A stretch of DNA of 64,000 bases from Agrypnia vestita. Taxonomy: Eukaryota > Arthropoda > Insecta > Trichoptera > Phryganeidae. Position numbers and translations under genes: made by a program. Below are positions 41,722 to 53,639 of this stretch, piece after piece (position 1 is the first letter of the stretch; each line of letters starts with the position of its first letter). The stretch lies in assembly GCA_016648135.1 (NCBI GenBank), contig JADDOH010024897.1:1-64000 (forward strand), in the 5' to 3' direction. Below the pieces are notes generated by a model that was not told the origin of the DNA, searched no databases, and saw nothing but the letters and a program-made list of their open reading frames with translations.

Positions 41722-44700
41722 CTATGTAGGCTGATGGTCTTGATCTGCTGCATGGGCGGCCGCTTCCTGAATCGGCTCGGTGGGCAGCACGACAATCTTA
41801 GTCACGGGCCGCGTGTATTCTCCGGTTGAGGTTTTTATGCGGACGATGCGTATCTGGCCGTCTGCCGCTGGAATGGCTTGCATTATGATCCCTCGCGGCC
41901 AGCTATTACGTGGCAAGGCCGCGTCGGCGATGTTAGCCATCCTTCCTGCACATACGGGCGGTGTGGGTTCTTGCCATTTACGTCTTTGGGCGAGCGTCGG
42001 TAAATATTCGCGCATCCAGCGTCTTCAGAACATATCTGCTAACTGTTGGGAGAACTGCCACTGTTTTTTCAGGCAGATCTGTTCATCCAGCGGTCCACAC
42101 GCGGCCAGATGCATATGTCGTCCAGCCGTGTTCATTAAAATATGATTAGGTGTGAGTGGCTCGCCGTCATCCGGGTCAACTGACACATGAGTCAGCGGAC
42201 TGCTGTTCACGGTGAATTCGGCTTCCGCGAGGGCTGTGAGTAATGTTTCAACTCGCGGCGCCCGGTCTTTCAGCGTCATTTAGAGTGCCCGCTTAACCGA
42301 GCGCACGAGGCTTTCCCACGCCCCGCCCATGTGCGGCGCTAATGGAGGATTGAACGCCCAATCTATGTTCTGGGCCGCCAAGTGGTCTTTCATTTGCGCT
42401 GCTTGTTTTATCTCCATCAGCTCCACGGCTATTTCCTTTGCTGCTCCTTTGAAGTTTGTACCATTATCGGAGGACATATATCTCGGATGACCGCGGCGCG
42501 CGGCCATTCTTCTCAGAGCCATGACCGCTGAATCCGCACTCAACGAGCTCGCCAGTTCCAAGTGCACAGCTCGTGTCGTGAGACATGTGAAGAGTGCTCC
42601 ATACATTTTTTCTCGGCGACGGCCGAGCGTGACCTGTATGGGCCCAAAGTAGTCGAGTCCACAATGTGTGAATGGAGGTAGGTGGTGTGCCAGGCGGGCA
42701 TTGGGTAATTGGCCCATAAGCGGAGGTTGCGGTTTGTTTCGTCTGTTCCGACACACTTGGCATTCAAAGTGCGCGCGGCGTACTGCTGGTCGCAGACGGA
42801 ATATAAAATAATTTTCTCGCACATCGCTCACCGTTACTTCGAGCCCAGGGTGGTTTCTGCGCTCATGATAATGCCTTAGCATTAACCTGGTATATGGATG
42901 GCTGCCATCTAATATGATCGGCTCCCTTAATCCCGCCGGTATGTCCGGCACTGAAGTCGCGATCAATCGGGTGCCCATGCGTATTATTCCGTGCGTGTCT
43001 ATGTGTGGGGTCACGGTGTATAGACGACCCGTACGTGGGGGAGGCTCCCCCCGCTGCAACGCTTGAATTTCGTGACCGAACGCATCTTCCTGTGCGCGCC
43101 GTATCCACGCGCGTTCGGCTCCATCCCGTTCGTCGGCCAGCAGGTCGCTGTGGTGCAATCTTTGCGTGCGATGTCGCGCATTCCAGGCGAACCTCCGCAC
43201 CCATGCTGTGGCACGTATTAACCTCGTCCATGATGAAAATCGGTGCACGTCTGGTAGTGCGCCATCTCCTAAGCGGGCGCGCTGTATGTGTGCGATAGTG
43301 GTGGGTCGCATTTCCAAAGTTTCTTTGTCTGGCTGCGGTGGCGTATTTTCACGAGGCCACTCGGACTCATCTTTTTTTAGGAATTCTGGTCCACTGAACC
43401 ATGGCCCTGAAGATGATAAATCGGGCGGCTCCCCAACTCGCATACCGATGTCGGCTGAATTATATTTTGTCGGCACCCACTTCCAGTTCGCCGCACTTGT
43501 GAGTTCATCAATTTCGCCGAGGCGATTGGCGACGAAAGCTGAGTACGTGCGCGGATCAGTTCGCAGCCAACGTAGCACTGTTGTCGAGTCCGTCCAAAAA
43601 ATTATATTTTCTATGCGGCACGTAAATTCTTTTTTAATGGTGGCCGCCAAGTGCGCTGCAATTAAAGCAGCTTGCAGTTCTAATCGCGGCAACGATAACG
43701 GTTTTAAGGGGGCTACTTTCGTTTTTGCCGCGATGAAATTCACTTTTTTAAAACCGTCTATTTTTTCCACAAAATATGCTACCGCACAGCATGCTAACTC
43801 TGACGCGTCGCAGAAAATATGTAATGTCACTTGGCGATGACGACTCGAAATGCACTGTCTCGGAATTGCGCAATAAAATTTGCCACATGCGCCATTTATT
43901 TGCATGTTCCACTTGAATACATTGATCCCAATCCACTTTAGAACGCCAGACGGCTTGTAAAAGAATCTTCGATCTTATCATCACACATGCCAAAAAACCC
44001 ACGGGATCAAAATTCCTCATGACCGCACTCAACACTTGGCGCTTTGTCGGTCTATCCTCTACATTTAATTCCGGCAGATCTATAGATTTAAATATGAATT
44101 TATCCGCCGCCGGGTCTCATGACACTCCCAGGACTCGCTCTGTTATTATATCCGTCCCAATAATTTGTACTGGCTCAACTGCTCGTAAATGTGGAGCTAT
44201 ATGTTCCAGTACATCGGCGTCATTAGAGGCCCAGTTGGTTAATTCCATCTTCCTTCTGCGAAGTATCTCGGACACCTGTCGTGCCATCATCACGGCTTCT
44301 TCTTTGGTGTCCACGGCACTCAGCATGTCGTCCATATAAAATTTATTTTTTATGACTGCCGCCGCTTCCGGAAACTGCGCAGCCGCCGAATCGGCTATCT
44401 TGTCCCGTACATATTGAGCGCTTGAAGGTGAACAAGTAGCGCCGAACACCATCGACGTCATTTTGTAGGTCTGCGGCTCTTCTCCTGGCTCATTCCATAT
44501 AAATAATTGTGATTCTTGATCTGGTTTCACAATTTTAATTCTCAAAAACATATCTCGGATATCGGCCGGAAGCGCTATACGGCCCTCGCGAAATCTGAAT
44601 ATGTTGCCTAGCAACGAAGACAAGAGGTCAGGTCCCGATAATAAAGCATTATTCAATGGTACGCCTTTGCATTTACTAGCGGCGTCGAAAACAATTCTTA

Positions 44701-45667
44701 TCTTTTTGGGTTTTCGCGGATTAAAGACCGCAAAATGTGGCAGATACCATCTTCGGCTGCCTATTTGTTCCCTTTCCGCGGATGACAAGATCTCGGCGAA
44801 TCCTTGTTGTATATAGTACCGCATTTTTTCGCGATATGCGGTCGCGTAGGCCGGATCTTTCTCCATTTTTCGCTGTATTCCAGCCCAGCGCCGTTTTGCG
44901 GTTTCTTCACTGTCCGGTAGGTATACCTCCTGCCGCCGCCATAATAAACCGGTTTCCCAAAAACCATCAGAGCGCTGCCTTGTAGTGGCTTCCATTATCT
45001 GCATGGCTCGCAAGTCATCTGTTTTGACTCGCATTGTTGTGGTAATGCCTATCGAATCCACGGCAAAATGCGCCCTTATCAATTGCTCGATCGCTCCATC
45101 CGTGGGAGCGGGCGCTTCATTCAATGCGAGTACAGATGACTCATCGGTCCGTATCGTGGAACACACTCCGTGACGCACCCAGCCTAGTGTAGTTCGCGAC
45201 TCTAACACGTCACTGTTAGCTTTTATTACGCTCACTTCACGTGACGTAATAAGGCTGGTATTATCCATGCCAACCAATATTCGCGGTTGGACTATTTCTA
45301 AGCGGCCGCGGCCCACCAGCCCCTCTGCAATTGGTACCATGAATTGCGAGGGAAGGGCTAAATCACGCACCGTATTTGCTTGCACCTGATATTTTCTACC
45401 ATCACTACTTTCGATTGTCAGATTCACTTTTTCAGATTTCGTGTCCGTACTGCACATGCCTCCAATACCGCGAAGGTTTAATTTATACACTGGACCGCGC
45501 GCACCGACGGAACTTGCTAATTTAGCATCGATTAATGTCACTGAGGAGCCTTCATCACATAGCGCAAATGTTTTTATCTGCCCACTCGGGCCACCCACGA
45601 CGACCGGTTGCACTTTTAATAAAATTGCGTCATCAACTCGGGTAGCCACGGTGGCCACATGATGTCA
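41722..45667 (-). pseudogene. BEL/Pao pol, element 2
   Basis: Minus-strand pol in the family order: protease (FALCDEGSSVTLIDAKL, ~45550), reverse transcriptase (IRIVFDAASKCKGVPLNNAL ~44660; FYMDDMLSAV ~44330), RNase H ([16 protein letters not shown] ~43800; FWTDSTTVLRWLR ~43590), integrase (HYHERRNHPG...CQVC, CGLDYFGP, SDNGTNF, GAWESL ~42300). Breaks: stops at 45665-45667, 44117-44119, 42280-42282 and 42025-42027 and a frameshift near 43870-43900; at least two stops sit where the family has Trp. The C-terminus (REYLPTLAQRRKW ... TKIVVLPTE) is present. The enzyme set would copy and integrate the element, but this copy cannot make it. Confidence 0.9.
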
Positions 45668-45812
45668 GGCTTCACTTGGCCCGCGCGCTGCGCCTGGTGT
45701 ATAGGCAACATCTTTTTCTGCTTCCGGCGGCCTCGCGGTATTGTGTAACAATTTGTGGTGTTTTGCGTTACAGTTTTTTACACTGCACCAGATGTTACGC
45801 ACTTTGCACTGA

Positions 45813-47285
45813 TTATTGTGTCCCGGGAACCACTGGAACACACTTAAAGCACAACTTTTTTTCTCGAACTATTTGTACGCGCTCCGCGGTCGTTTTTCGA
45901 ACGAAATCACTACAGCCGGCCGTGCTGTGTGACGTCATATCGGAAATTGCACATTTTCGCGGCGCGTCTTTTGCGTTCGATATCGCAAAATTAATTTGTG
46001 CGTATTTTTTATTTTTCTGTCCCGGTACTAGCGACGTATCTTGTCCTCCGTGCTTAGGGGCGCCATCCGTTATCATAGTGAGCCAGTTTGCGAAATCTTG
46101 TATCGTACTGGAATCTGACGAAGCTCTTGTAGCGAACCATGCCATCCGCGCTGGTAATGGTAGTCTTCCAACCATCTCACATAGTAGTTGGGGTGCGGCT
46201 AGATATCGGGAATCGAGACCTTCGACGGTGGCCACAGCATTCGTCACCGCGATCGCGAACTCAGTTAAACTTCCCGTATCACTGGAGTCTGTAAGACGTG
46301 GCAGATGTCTCACCTTTTCCAACATAGTTGCGATTATTTTGTCCGGCTGTCCAAAACATCGCTCCAAAATTTGCATAATTTTTGCAACATTATGCGGGTC
46401 CACCAGCAATGGTGCAACCGTGTCCCGCGCTTTGCCTTTCAGGGCGCGCTGCAGACGAATTAAATTTTCTGCCGGATTCAGACTGCATAATTCCGACGAC
46501 TGATCATATTGAGCTTTAAACGCACGCCATTCCATAACATCCCCATTGAACACTGGCATGTCTTTTGCGCTAGACTGTCGTGCCATCAACGCTGCCATAC
46601 GCGGCTCGTCCTGACTGGACGCGTATCGGGGGCTTTCGACCGAGCGCGTTGACCGAATAGCTTCGGCGAACACGTCCGTCATTCTGTCGAACTGTGACTG
46701 CTGATTCCGCATCCATTCTGCCAATGGCGGAGGTGCAGTTTGTGCATGTCCACGTGACTGCACGGTAAGTGGGTGGCTTGCTGTTGGTCCTCCTATCTCG
46801 TCCCGGCGGCTGTTAAACTGATCCATGTCCGTTCTTCTCCGCTCGGGATCGTCACCCGATGTTGTAAGTATCGAGCCACTATTGCCCATATCCGGGCCCA
46901 GATCACTTTCAGCAGAACATGGCTCCGCCGCGTTCATTGCAACGGCGCCGACTGTACATGTTCCGGTACGTGACGTCACGGGATCCTTTCCCGCTGCTGT
47001 TTGCGATAATGACAGTACTCGTGCGTAATCTGCCGCGTGGCTCTGCTGCATTTCCTGCATCTGCCGCCTGTGATGGCGGTTTTGCCGGCGCAGCTCCGCC
47101 CTCAGCATTTTGATAATTTCATTTTCTGATGCAGAAGCCGATGTAGCTTCTATAGATCCAGGCTGTGAGCCTCCTTCTTCCTCGTGTAACGCGTTCTCAT
47201 CGTCTGAAGATGCTGGATTGCTTTGCGCATCTCCTTCTTCCGATGTGTCCCGACGAGCTCCCGATCTCAAACCAGATCGAGACAT
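45813..47285 (-). pseudogene. BEL/Pao gag, element 2
   Basis: The likely start is the ATG at 47285 (MSRSGLRSGARRDTSEEG); the frame is open upstream to 47360 but that part overlaps the primer-binding site. Contents: acidic Ser-rich N-terminus, basic coiled region (MLRAELRRQNRHHRRQMQEM), then the BEL gag core (KDMPVFNGDVMEWRAFKAQY, NLIRLQRALKGKARDTV, ILERCFGQPDKI). A one-base insertion at ~45838-45843 inside the first zinc knuckle (after CFKC) ends the frame early, although the knuckle codons and the link to pol go on in another frame. BEL elements normally have one gag-pol frame, so this is damage. Confidence 0.88.
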
Positions 47286-47325
47286 GATGACATACAGCAA
47301 AATACACGCAAATAAGAGCGGTTCT

Positions 47326-47342
47326 CCGGCGCCGAAGGACCA
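47326..47342 (-). promoter_or_regulatory. Candidate primer-binding site of BEL/Pao element 2
   Basis: On the minus strand TGGTCCTTCGGCGCCGG begins two bases after the 5' LTR end CCGTAACA. A TGG start complements the CCA end of a tRNA. The tRNA was not identified. Confidence 0.55.
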
Positions 47343-47344
47343 GT

Positions 47345-48678
47345 TGTTACGGACAGACACGCCCGTAACAAATAATTATTTTAGAATAGGGTGGATCACC
47401 GATTACTCGCCTGTCTGCTGTGCTCCGGGCGTCGTGACGTCACTGACAATGAGTCACAACTCGCTTCTAAATCTTGATGATGATGATGATACTTTGGAAA
47501 CACCGGAGAGCAACGCTACGATCGACGGTGTTTCTTCAGGGGTTTTAATTCACAACAATTTACACACAAGAAAAATAAAAAGCAGAGTTTTTGTTTCAGA
47601 AGGAAACCTAGCGAAAAACGGGCAGAGTGACGTTGTAAAAAACTATTTGTCGCACATACACGGCAACAAATATTAACTGGCACTAAGGCACTGAGAGCAC
47701 TGTGATTTCGCTAGGTTTTCGCAGCCTTTTTATTTGGGTCCAGCCAAAATAACGGGAAAATAACTGCCAAAAAGGGATTACTGAGAGAGGGGATTTACAT
47801 CTTTATTGTAGGCATCGGCGTAACGTGGTGGACCACGGAAGCTGTGCGCTCGGCCTAGCGGAACGACCGCTGGGCGCCGGCGATACCGTGCATCGGCGGC
47901 GCATATCTCGCGGCGCGCGGATATTTTTTAAGATAAATCCGCTCTCTCATATCTCCCGCTAATGAGTCATATGTCAAAATGTGCGTCTGACATGCCCGCA
48001 TGTGGGTGTAATACGCAGATTACTGTCCGGGCATGTCAGCGCTTGCAAATCACGTGCATGTGACAAAAAATGAAACTTTTTTATTTGTGAAAATATCTAA
48101 ATTATTAATGTCGAATCAGGTAGCCCTTGTTTTTCTGAAGAAAATGACACCTCACACTTTAATTATTGAGCTCTCTAGCGATAGTGAATCTAAATTTAGC
48201 GCCGTACGAAAAAATGTACGGCGCGCTATCTCAAGTCACGAGCCGTGTGGGTGTCGGTTGTTACCTGCCCGTATCTCTATTGGTACAGAGATGCGGGCAA
48301 GTACACTGTAGCTGACCGCTCCGTAGGCGACTACCTGACTACCTGATTTTTACTTTGCGATTTTATCTCAAAACAAAATTTAAAATATTTAATTAAGCGC
48401 GCCCGCGGCCCGAGTGACTCATCGTGAGATTTTAATCTCTCTCCCTCGGCCGCGGTCGTCGCTCTAATGGATGACTCATTAACGGGACCCTCATTGACAG
48501 TTATATACATAATTAGCAAACACATATTTACAATTGTTCTTAAGCTATTTTGCCTTTACGGCCTGGACCCTATTCACGATTCAAGACATTTATTTTTAAA
48601 TACTTAATATTATATCATATTTCAAAATTAAGCAAAAAAAATATTTTTAATCTTCGATTTTTGATCCTGTGCGAACCA
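47345..48678 (-). repeat. Right (5') LTR of BEL/Pao element 2, 1334 bp
   Basis: Begins TGTTACGG and ends CGAACCA on the plus strand. The first 26 bases fold as TGTTACGG...CCGTAACA. Further hairpins are GCCGTACG...TGTACGGC (~48202) and GACATGCCCGCATG near ~47990 with CGGGCATGTC near 48030. The promoter should lie here on the minus strand. Confidence 0.88.
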
Positions 48679-49154
48679 TGCGTTATCAGGCTTTTCACAC
48701 GGATGTACTCGTATACTCCAGGACACACTACCATACTAGTTTGCACGACTTTCGCTTTCGTATTATACCTTAAAAAGAGCATTACATTATTTAAAACACA
48801 ATCAATTAAAAATACAATTCTTCTCATTCGTTATGCATTGGCAAAATAATCGTAGTCACCGATGACCATGACGCAGCTAAATCTATTGAGCGCGGTCTGT
48901 TTCAATCTGCAATATTTTTGGCGGTTTTCTGGTTGCTCACTACACTGCTTGTGCATCTTCACTGCATTTGTACGTCTTGTGACTTCTTATGACTTGTGAC
49001 ACGTCCGAAGTTGTGGGGACTGTTTTTAATTAATATATACATATATTTCTCTGCTAAGGCTCGCATAAATTAATTCATGGTTTCAGTGGATTTTTCACAA
49101 AATCAATTTGTTACATTCTTCTTTTTTCGTAATGTTACCCAGTAGAAAATACCT
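48679..49154. other. AT-rich flank right of BEL element 2
   Basis: Does not continue the sequence left of 35514, so no target duplication is seen. Nothing recognised. Confidence 0.4.
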
Positions 49155-49445
49155 CGGGGAATCTTCAGTCAATTTTGAATTCTTCGCGCACTTTGTGTGA
49201 AATGTTGAGGATATAAGCGACATCAGAGTTCGCATTTTTTTCTCTCAATATTTCTGACCTATCGTCTCTAAAACGATGAATTTTAAAAATTCATCGTTTT
49301 CGTCATTCGTCATCAACGAGGCAAATAAAATGATTAAAAGCTTGCAAAAATCTGGTTTAAATTTCGGCACTGTTTTAATATTTTTTAACTTTACAAAGTG
49401 CAAACAATATTTTATTTTCAAAATTGAATGAAGATTCCCCGAAGA
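49155..49445. mobile_element. Small foldback MITE
   Basis: Ends GGGGAATCTTCAGTCAATTT and its diverged complement (AAATTGAATGAAGATTCCCC) are inverted. The interior carries ACGATGAATTTT-AAAAATTCATCGT, a second hairpin, plus motifs shared with foldback family A. Confidence 0.65.
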
Positions 49446-50889
49446 TTGCGTTACTAGCTTGACACCTGTATTTCAAGAGAATTCTTGACGCTGAAATGCA
49501 GATATTCCAGATTCAAAGCTGGTAATCATTTTGCGGCGGCAAAAATTAAGGGCCTTTTCCCGGGATATGTCGAATTACGGACGCGCTGTCGGCCCCGGTG
49601 TAGTTGAGCATAACCAGAACACATTTAGCTCCTCATTCATTGCCATACCGGTCTTCTCTGTGATGTGCGGGTTACTGATCGATGGCAGACCGTGCTTACG
49701 GCGTCCGGGCCTTTGATGCGATGATGCCGAGATTAATTTTACCTAGACCAAACAGAACCCTTGTGTGTAGCGCTAACAAGGCACCACTCAGTTTGTTTAT
49801 TATTTTTGCCTTAAAATATGGCATTTCATAAACTAAACAAACAGAAAAAGATCATTATCTTAGGATCATGTGTGTTTGTTTTAGTTTCGTAATATATTTT
49901 CCGGATAAAAATACTTTTTTTGTTGTGTTTGCTTTTTTTTTTTTTTACTAAATTTGCCGAGTTTCGTTTTTTTCTTTGGTAAGTTTGAATTTCACCCGGT
50001 CATGTTTTGATTATCGAGGTAATGAACCCTTTTGAATTTTGTCTGTATGGCAGTTTATTCTCATCGGCTGTTTCAATCGAAAATATCGATCTGTTTTTTT
50101 TTTTCATTATAAAATGCATATAACTTTTTATGGTTTGTTAAATTTGGCTTTGCACCCCAAGTCGAGCCCTGGCTTCCTGAACCTTTCCTTTCCTTTTGCT
50201 CCGATTCTCGGGGACTGCCTTGCAACGTGACCCCGCCCATTTGTGAGATGCGAGTCGCCGCAGTTCGTGTGTTCTGATAAATAGTATACAATTCGAAAGT
50301 GTGTCCTACTTTCCTATCATTTTCCTCTCAAAACTCTCCAACATCTATCCCAATTCACAAGTCAATATAGCGCGGACGATAATTTCTATTGTATACTGAA
50401 AAATACTATTGTCGAAAAATATTGGCCATCTAGAATGTCATTATTTCATTCGGCAAACTTCGCTATTGTATCTTTGCGAGTGATTATTCTATCATACGTA
50501 TCGTACAGCTATTGTACGCGTAATTATATTGTTCTTTTCCACACACCGCATTAATGGCGCGTGTACACTACTGATGAGAGTTGTCTCGAAGACTCGCAAA
50601 GGACACCTAGAGCCGAGCGCTAGCCGGTAATGACTTACGACTCGCATGACTCACCGTCGCGTGTATTTTCTACGCAGAGTAGAATGACGTAACTGGTACG
50701 TATGGACCTTTGTGTGAGTCGACGGATCAAAGTGTCATCCTAGAAATTGGTAATGGTAGAACTTGCGTTTATTATGATAATTGAACTCTGTCATTAATTT
50801 TTCTTATGCAATCGGTTGTATTATGGAGAAAGACTGGGTAGTATAAACTAAGCGTTAAAAATGACTGAAAAAAAAGATGTGAAGTAATT
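49446..50889. other. Intergenic, no gene supported
   Basis: A 61-codon ORF at 49531-49716 is GC-richer than its surroundings but has no known motif. The rest is AT-rich. Confidence 0.35.
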
Positions 50890-51521
50890 AGTGATGCAAC
50901 GAATACGAATACTCGTATTCGCCGAATATCATCACGAATATTAAAAACAAATTATTTATAACTGAACGCAACGCAAATTACGGTTTGGCTATGCACCGTG
51001 TATCCGAACACGCCTATGCACTCTATTGTCGGGGATTCCCCTTACATTTGTTCACACAATTTGTCGAGTTCCCAAGTTGTAAATTATTACTTGTTTCACA
51101 GCATAACATGAGTTCTTTCATCTAGTTTCGTTGGGTTATTAATAAGGTTAGGTGCTCATTATTTTATATCATTATCGTATTATTCGTTCCATTTTATTTC
51201 CGTTGTGTAAAAGTGATAACTCTTATAAAATAATTTCAAATTAAATCTAATAACATGACCTCACTTAAGCGTAAAAAAAAGTGATATTTATTTTCGACCG
51301 CTGGGAATGTACAAACAAACGGATAAAAGAAATCGCCTAACTAGAAGTTAGAAATGTTGCGCTTTTTGAACAAAAATTTGCGGGTGGTAAATCTTAATTA
51401 TTAAATATCTTAGTAAAAAAAGAACAGTCGTGTATTATTTATTACCTTGTTGAATTATTCGTATTCGCCGAGTAGCAGGTTTGATATTCGTATTCGTGAA
51501 AGTAGTATTCGTTGTTTCACA
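50890..51521. mobile_element. hAT-type MITE, 632 bp
   Basis: Ends AGTGATGCAACGAATAC and GTATTCGTTGTTTCACA are imperfect inverted repeats rich in CGAATA, flanked by AAGTAATT (50882-50889) and AAGTAATA (51522-51529), an 8-bp duplication with one mismatch. Non-coding. Confidence 0.65.
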
Positions 51522-51675
51522 AAGTAATACTTGAAAGACGAATCCAAAAATTTTAAATATATTTTTGAAATGATTTCTTATATTTAGAGAATTGAGATAC
51601 TTTTATTATTTTTACCTGTAAATATGTAAGTTTGTCATGGTATGCGCGTTGCTATATCGAGGTGCACTGTTCCAG

Positions 51676-51975
51676 GCGGAAGCGAGCCCTGTGGAAGTGG
51701 TCCGCGGAGCGCGCCTGGATCGCGTCCCGCTGGGGCTGGCTGCAGGCGCAGGTGCAGGAGCTGGAGCACCGCATCCGGCAGCACGCCGAGCTGCTGCGGC
51801 AGGTGCGCGCCGCCAAGGGGCCCGCGCCCCCGGCCCCGGCCGGCTACAGCGGCCCGCTGCCCGGCGCGGCGCGCGTGCGGCCCCTGGCCCGCGGCGCCTT
51901 CCGCAAGCGCAAGCTGCTGCAGATGCACAACCTGCACACGGCGGCGGACAAGGCTGCCAGGCCCTCCGACATCAG
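51676..51975 (+). CDS. KANSL1/NSL1-like internal exon
   Basis: A 300-base exon between acceptor TGTTCCAG (51674-51675) and donor AG|GTGAGA (51976). The frame reads RKRALWKWSAERAWIASRWG, then WLQAQVQELEHRIRQHAELL and RQVRAAKGPAPPAP, then RVRPLARGAFRKRKLLQ and TAADKAARPSDI. This is the coiled 'xWLQAQVxxLExRIRQxxxxxxxIRxxKG' followed by 'xRxRPLxxxxFRKRKLxQ ... KAARPSxIxC' order of KANSL1 (NSL1), scaffold of the NSL complex that directs the MOF acetyltransferase. The exon is very GC-rich and unlike its AT-rich flanks. The upstream exons and the downstream PEHE domain were not found, so the gene is incomplete here. Confidence 0.7.
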
Positions 51976-52009
51976 GTGAGAACCTGACTGCGATATATAT
52001 ATACAGAGA

Positions 52010-52465
52010 TCAGGCAACCATGACCTAATACATCAGTAGTTATGGAGACATGCAGTATCAAAGATTGCATTTTGTTTTCAATATTTCTGACTTATTTTTT
52101 GCAAAAAGTTAAACTATCATTATAGTAACTTATATCGATTATGAATAATTCATTTGTTTCGATACAACTTAAATAAAATCATAAAAATCTTGTAAAAATA
52201 TTTTTTTTTTCAATTTTCGAAAAATTGTTATCATTTTATTCGCCTTGTATTAAAGCGAATGAATTTTTCATAATCTACATAAGTTACTGTAATAATAGTT
52301 TTGTAAAAAAGTAATCGAAACATTGAAAAAAAAATGCAAACTTTGATATTGCATATCTCCATAACTATTGATATTAGGCCATGGTTGCTTGAACATTTTA
52401 GACTCGTAACATAGGCAGGAATCTACCGGCCAAGTTTCTGCTGCTAGCTCTGGTGCACCCTGTAT
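52010..52465. mobile_element. Foldback MITE family A, best copy
   Basis: Left arm (AGTTATGGAGACATG, TTGCATTTTGTTTTCAATAT, TAACTTATATCGATTATGAA) and right arm (ATAATCTACATAAGTTACTG, AAAAATGCAAACTTTGATAT, CATATCTCCATAACTATTG) are inverted around ~52230. The right end GGTGCACCCTGTATA is complete; the left end is cut short near ATACAGAG. Related copies are at 21100, 26465 and 56846, with an end at ~3222. The TACAGGGTG end with a TA step suggests Tc1/mariner-type mobilisation. Confidence 0.75.
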
Positions 52466-52780
52466 AAAAAAATGTTTTGAATGCAGTAACAAAGGATTAG
52501 GAATGTACTGAATTGGAGATTTTTTAGGAAATATCATGTTTCCAAATCACTAACAAAAACAAAAGCAATAAATATCCTCGAAGTTTAAAAAGCAAAGGCA
52601 GCAATATACACTTCAACCAATTAACCCCAAAGATTGTATCACGTGATAAAATGACCGCTTCATCTAAAGTAAAAGTTAATGTTGATTTTAGACCGAAACA
52701 TAGCGAAGTCAGCAATATCCACATTTAAAAGTTAAATATTTATTTATAAACGTATATAAAAGGAAAACAATTATTTTTAA

Positions 52781-53255
52781 CCGGTCGTGTGTCTGCCACG
52801 CAATTTCGCACACGATTGCTGTTTTTTAGACCCTTTTTTGTGAGGGTTATATTCATGTAACAATCAACAATAATCGCTAAGAAGTTGCAGTTTCTGGTTT
52901 CTCAATATACAGGCTTCAGTGATTACTTATACAATAATTACTTAATTCATTAAACACTTTTTTAACCGCTAAATAATAACATAACAATAACAAACACAAG
53001 TAATGCGCGGTTCTAAGACGACATTTGGAATGATTTTTTGTCCGGTTTGCGCGGCAAATGAGGTTACTTGACAAATAGAACTCGTTCATTCATTCAAAAA
53101 CTTGAGATATACAACAAAGAATAAGCTTTAAAAACTCATAAACGAAGGTAAAATAGGCCGAATTCGCATACTTGTCTAGGTAGCGCAGATCTGCGGTTTG
53201 GCACACAGAGGGTACAAAAGTTTTCGCTCAGATCTGCGGTTTGGCACACGACCGG
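52781..53255. mobile_element. TTAA-flanked (piggyBac-type) MITE, 475 bp
   Basis: Ends CCGGTCGTGTG and CACACGACCGG are perfect inverted repeats, bounded by TTAA (52777-52780, 53256-53259). Near the right end AGATCTGCGGTTTGGCACAC occurs twice (~53189 and ~53230). No transposase. Confidence 0.8.
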
Positions 53256-53639
53256 TTAAAACCTTATTTCCAATAAGATGTACAGCACTTGACCATACTA
53301 TTAGACCCAAGCAAAATTTTGGACTTTTCCCTCAATTGCTCCATACCATATAATTTTTAAGACAGACAATTATTTTTTGCTTATATTCTTATTTTTTATA
53401 GCATTAGATATTTAAAAAACTAGTTTAGCTCTGAGAAATAATAAAATTTATTTTAAAATTAAGAAAACGGTTGACAAGGCTTTTTGTGGCTATATTTCTG
53501 ATATTTGGTATGCCCACTTTTGCTTCAATAACTTTCTGAATTCATCTAGGGATCCTGTCTATAATTTTTTTATTGTTTCTTGAAAGTTTGAATTATGATT
53601 ATATTCATAAGTCAGCTTCTCGATTAGCTTCCTTTTAGT

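Noticed and set aside
46773..47113. Plus-strand ORFs opposite BEL gag
   Set aside because: Antisense shadows of the gag reading frame.
51635..52028. Other long frames on both strands over the KANSL1-like exon
   Set aside because: They arise from high GC content; only the frame beginning RKRALWKW matches a protein family and uses the splice sites.
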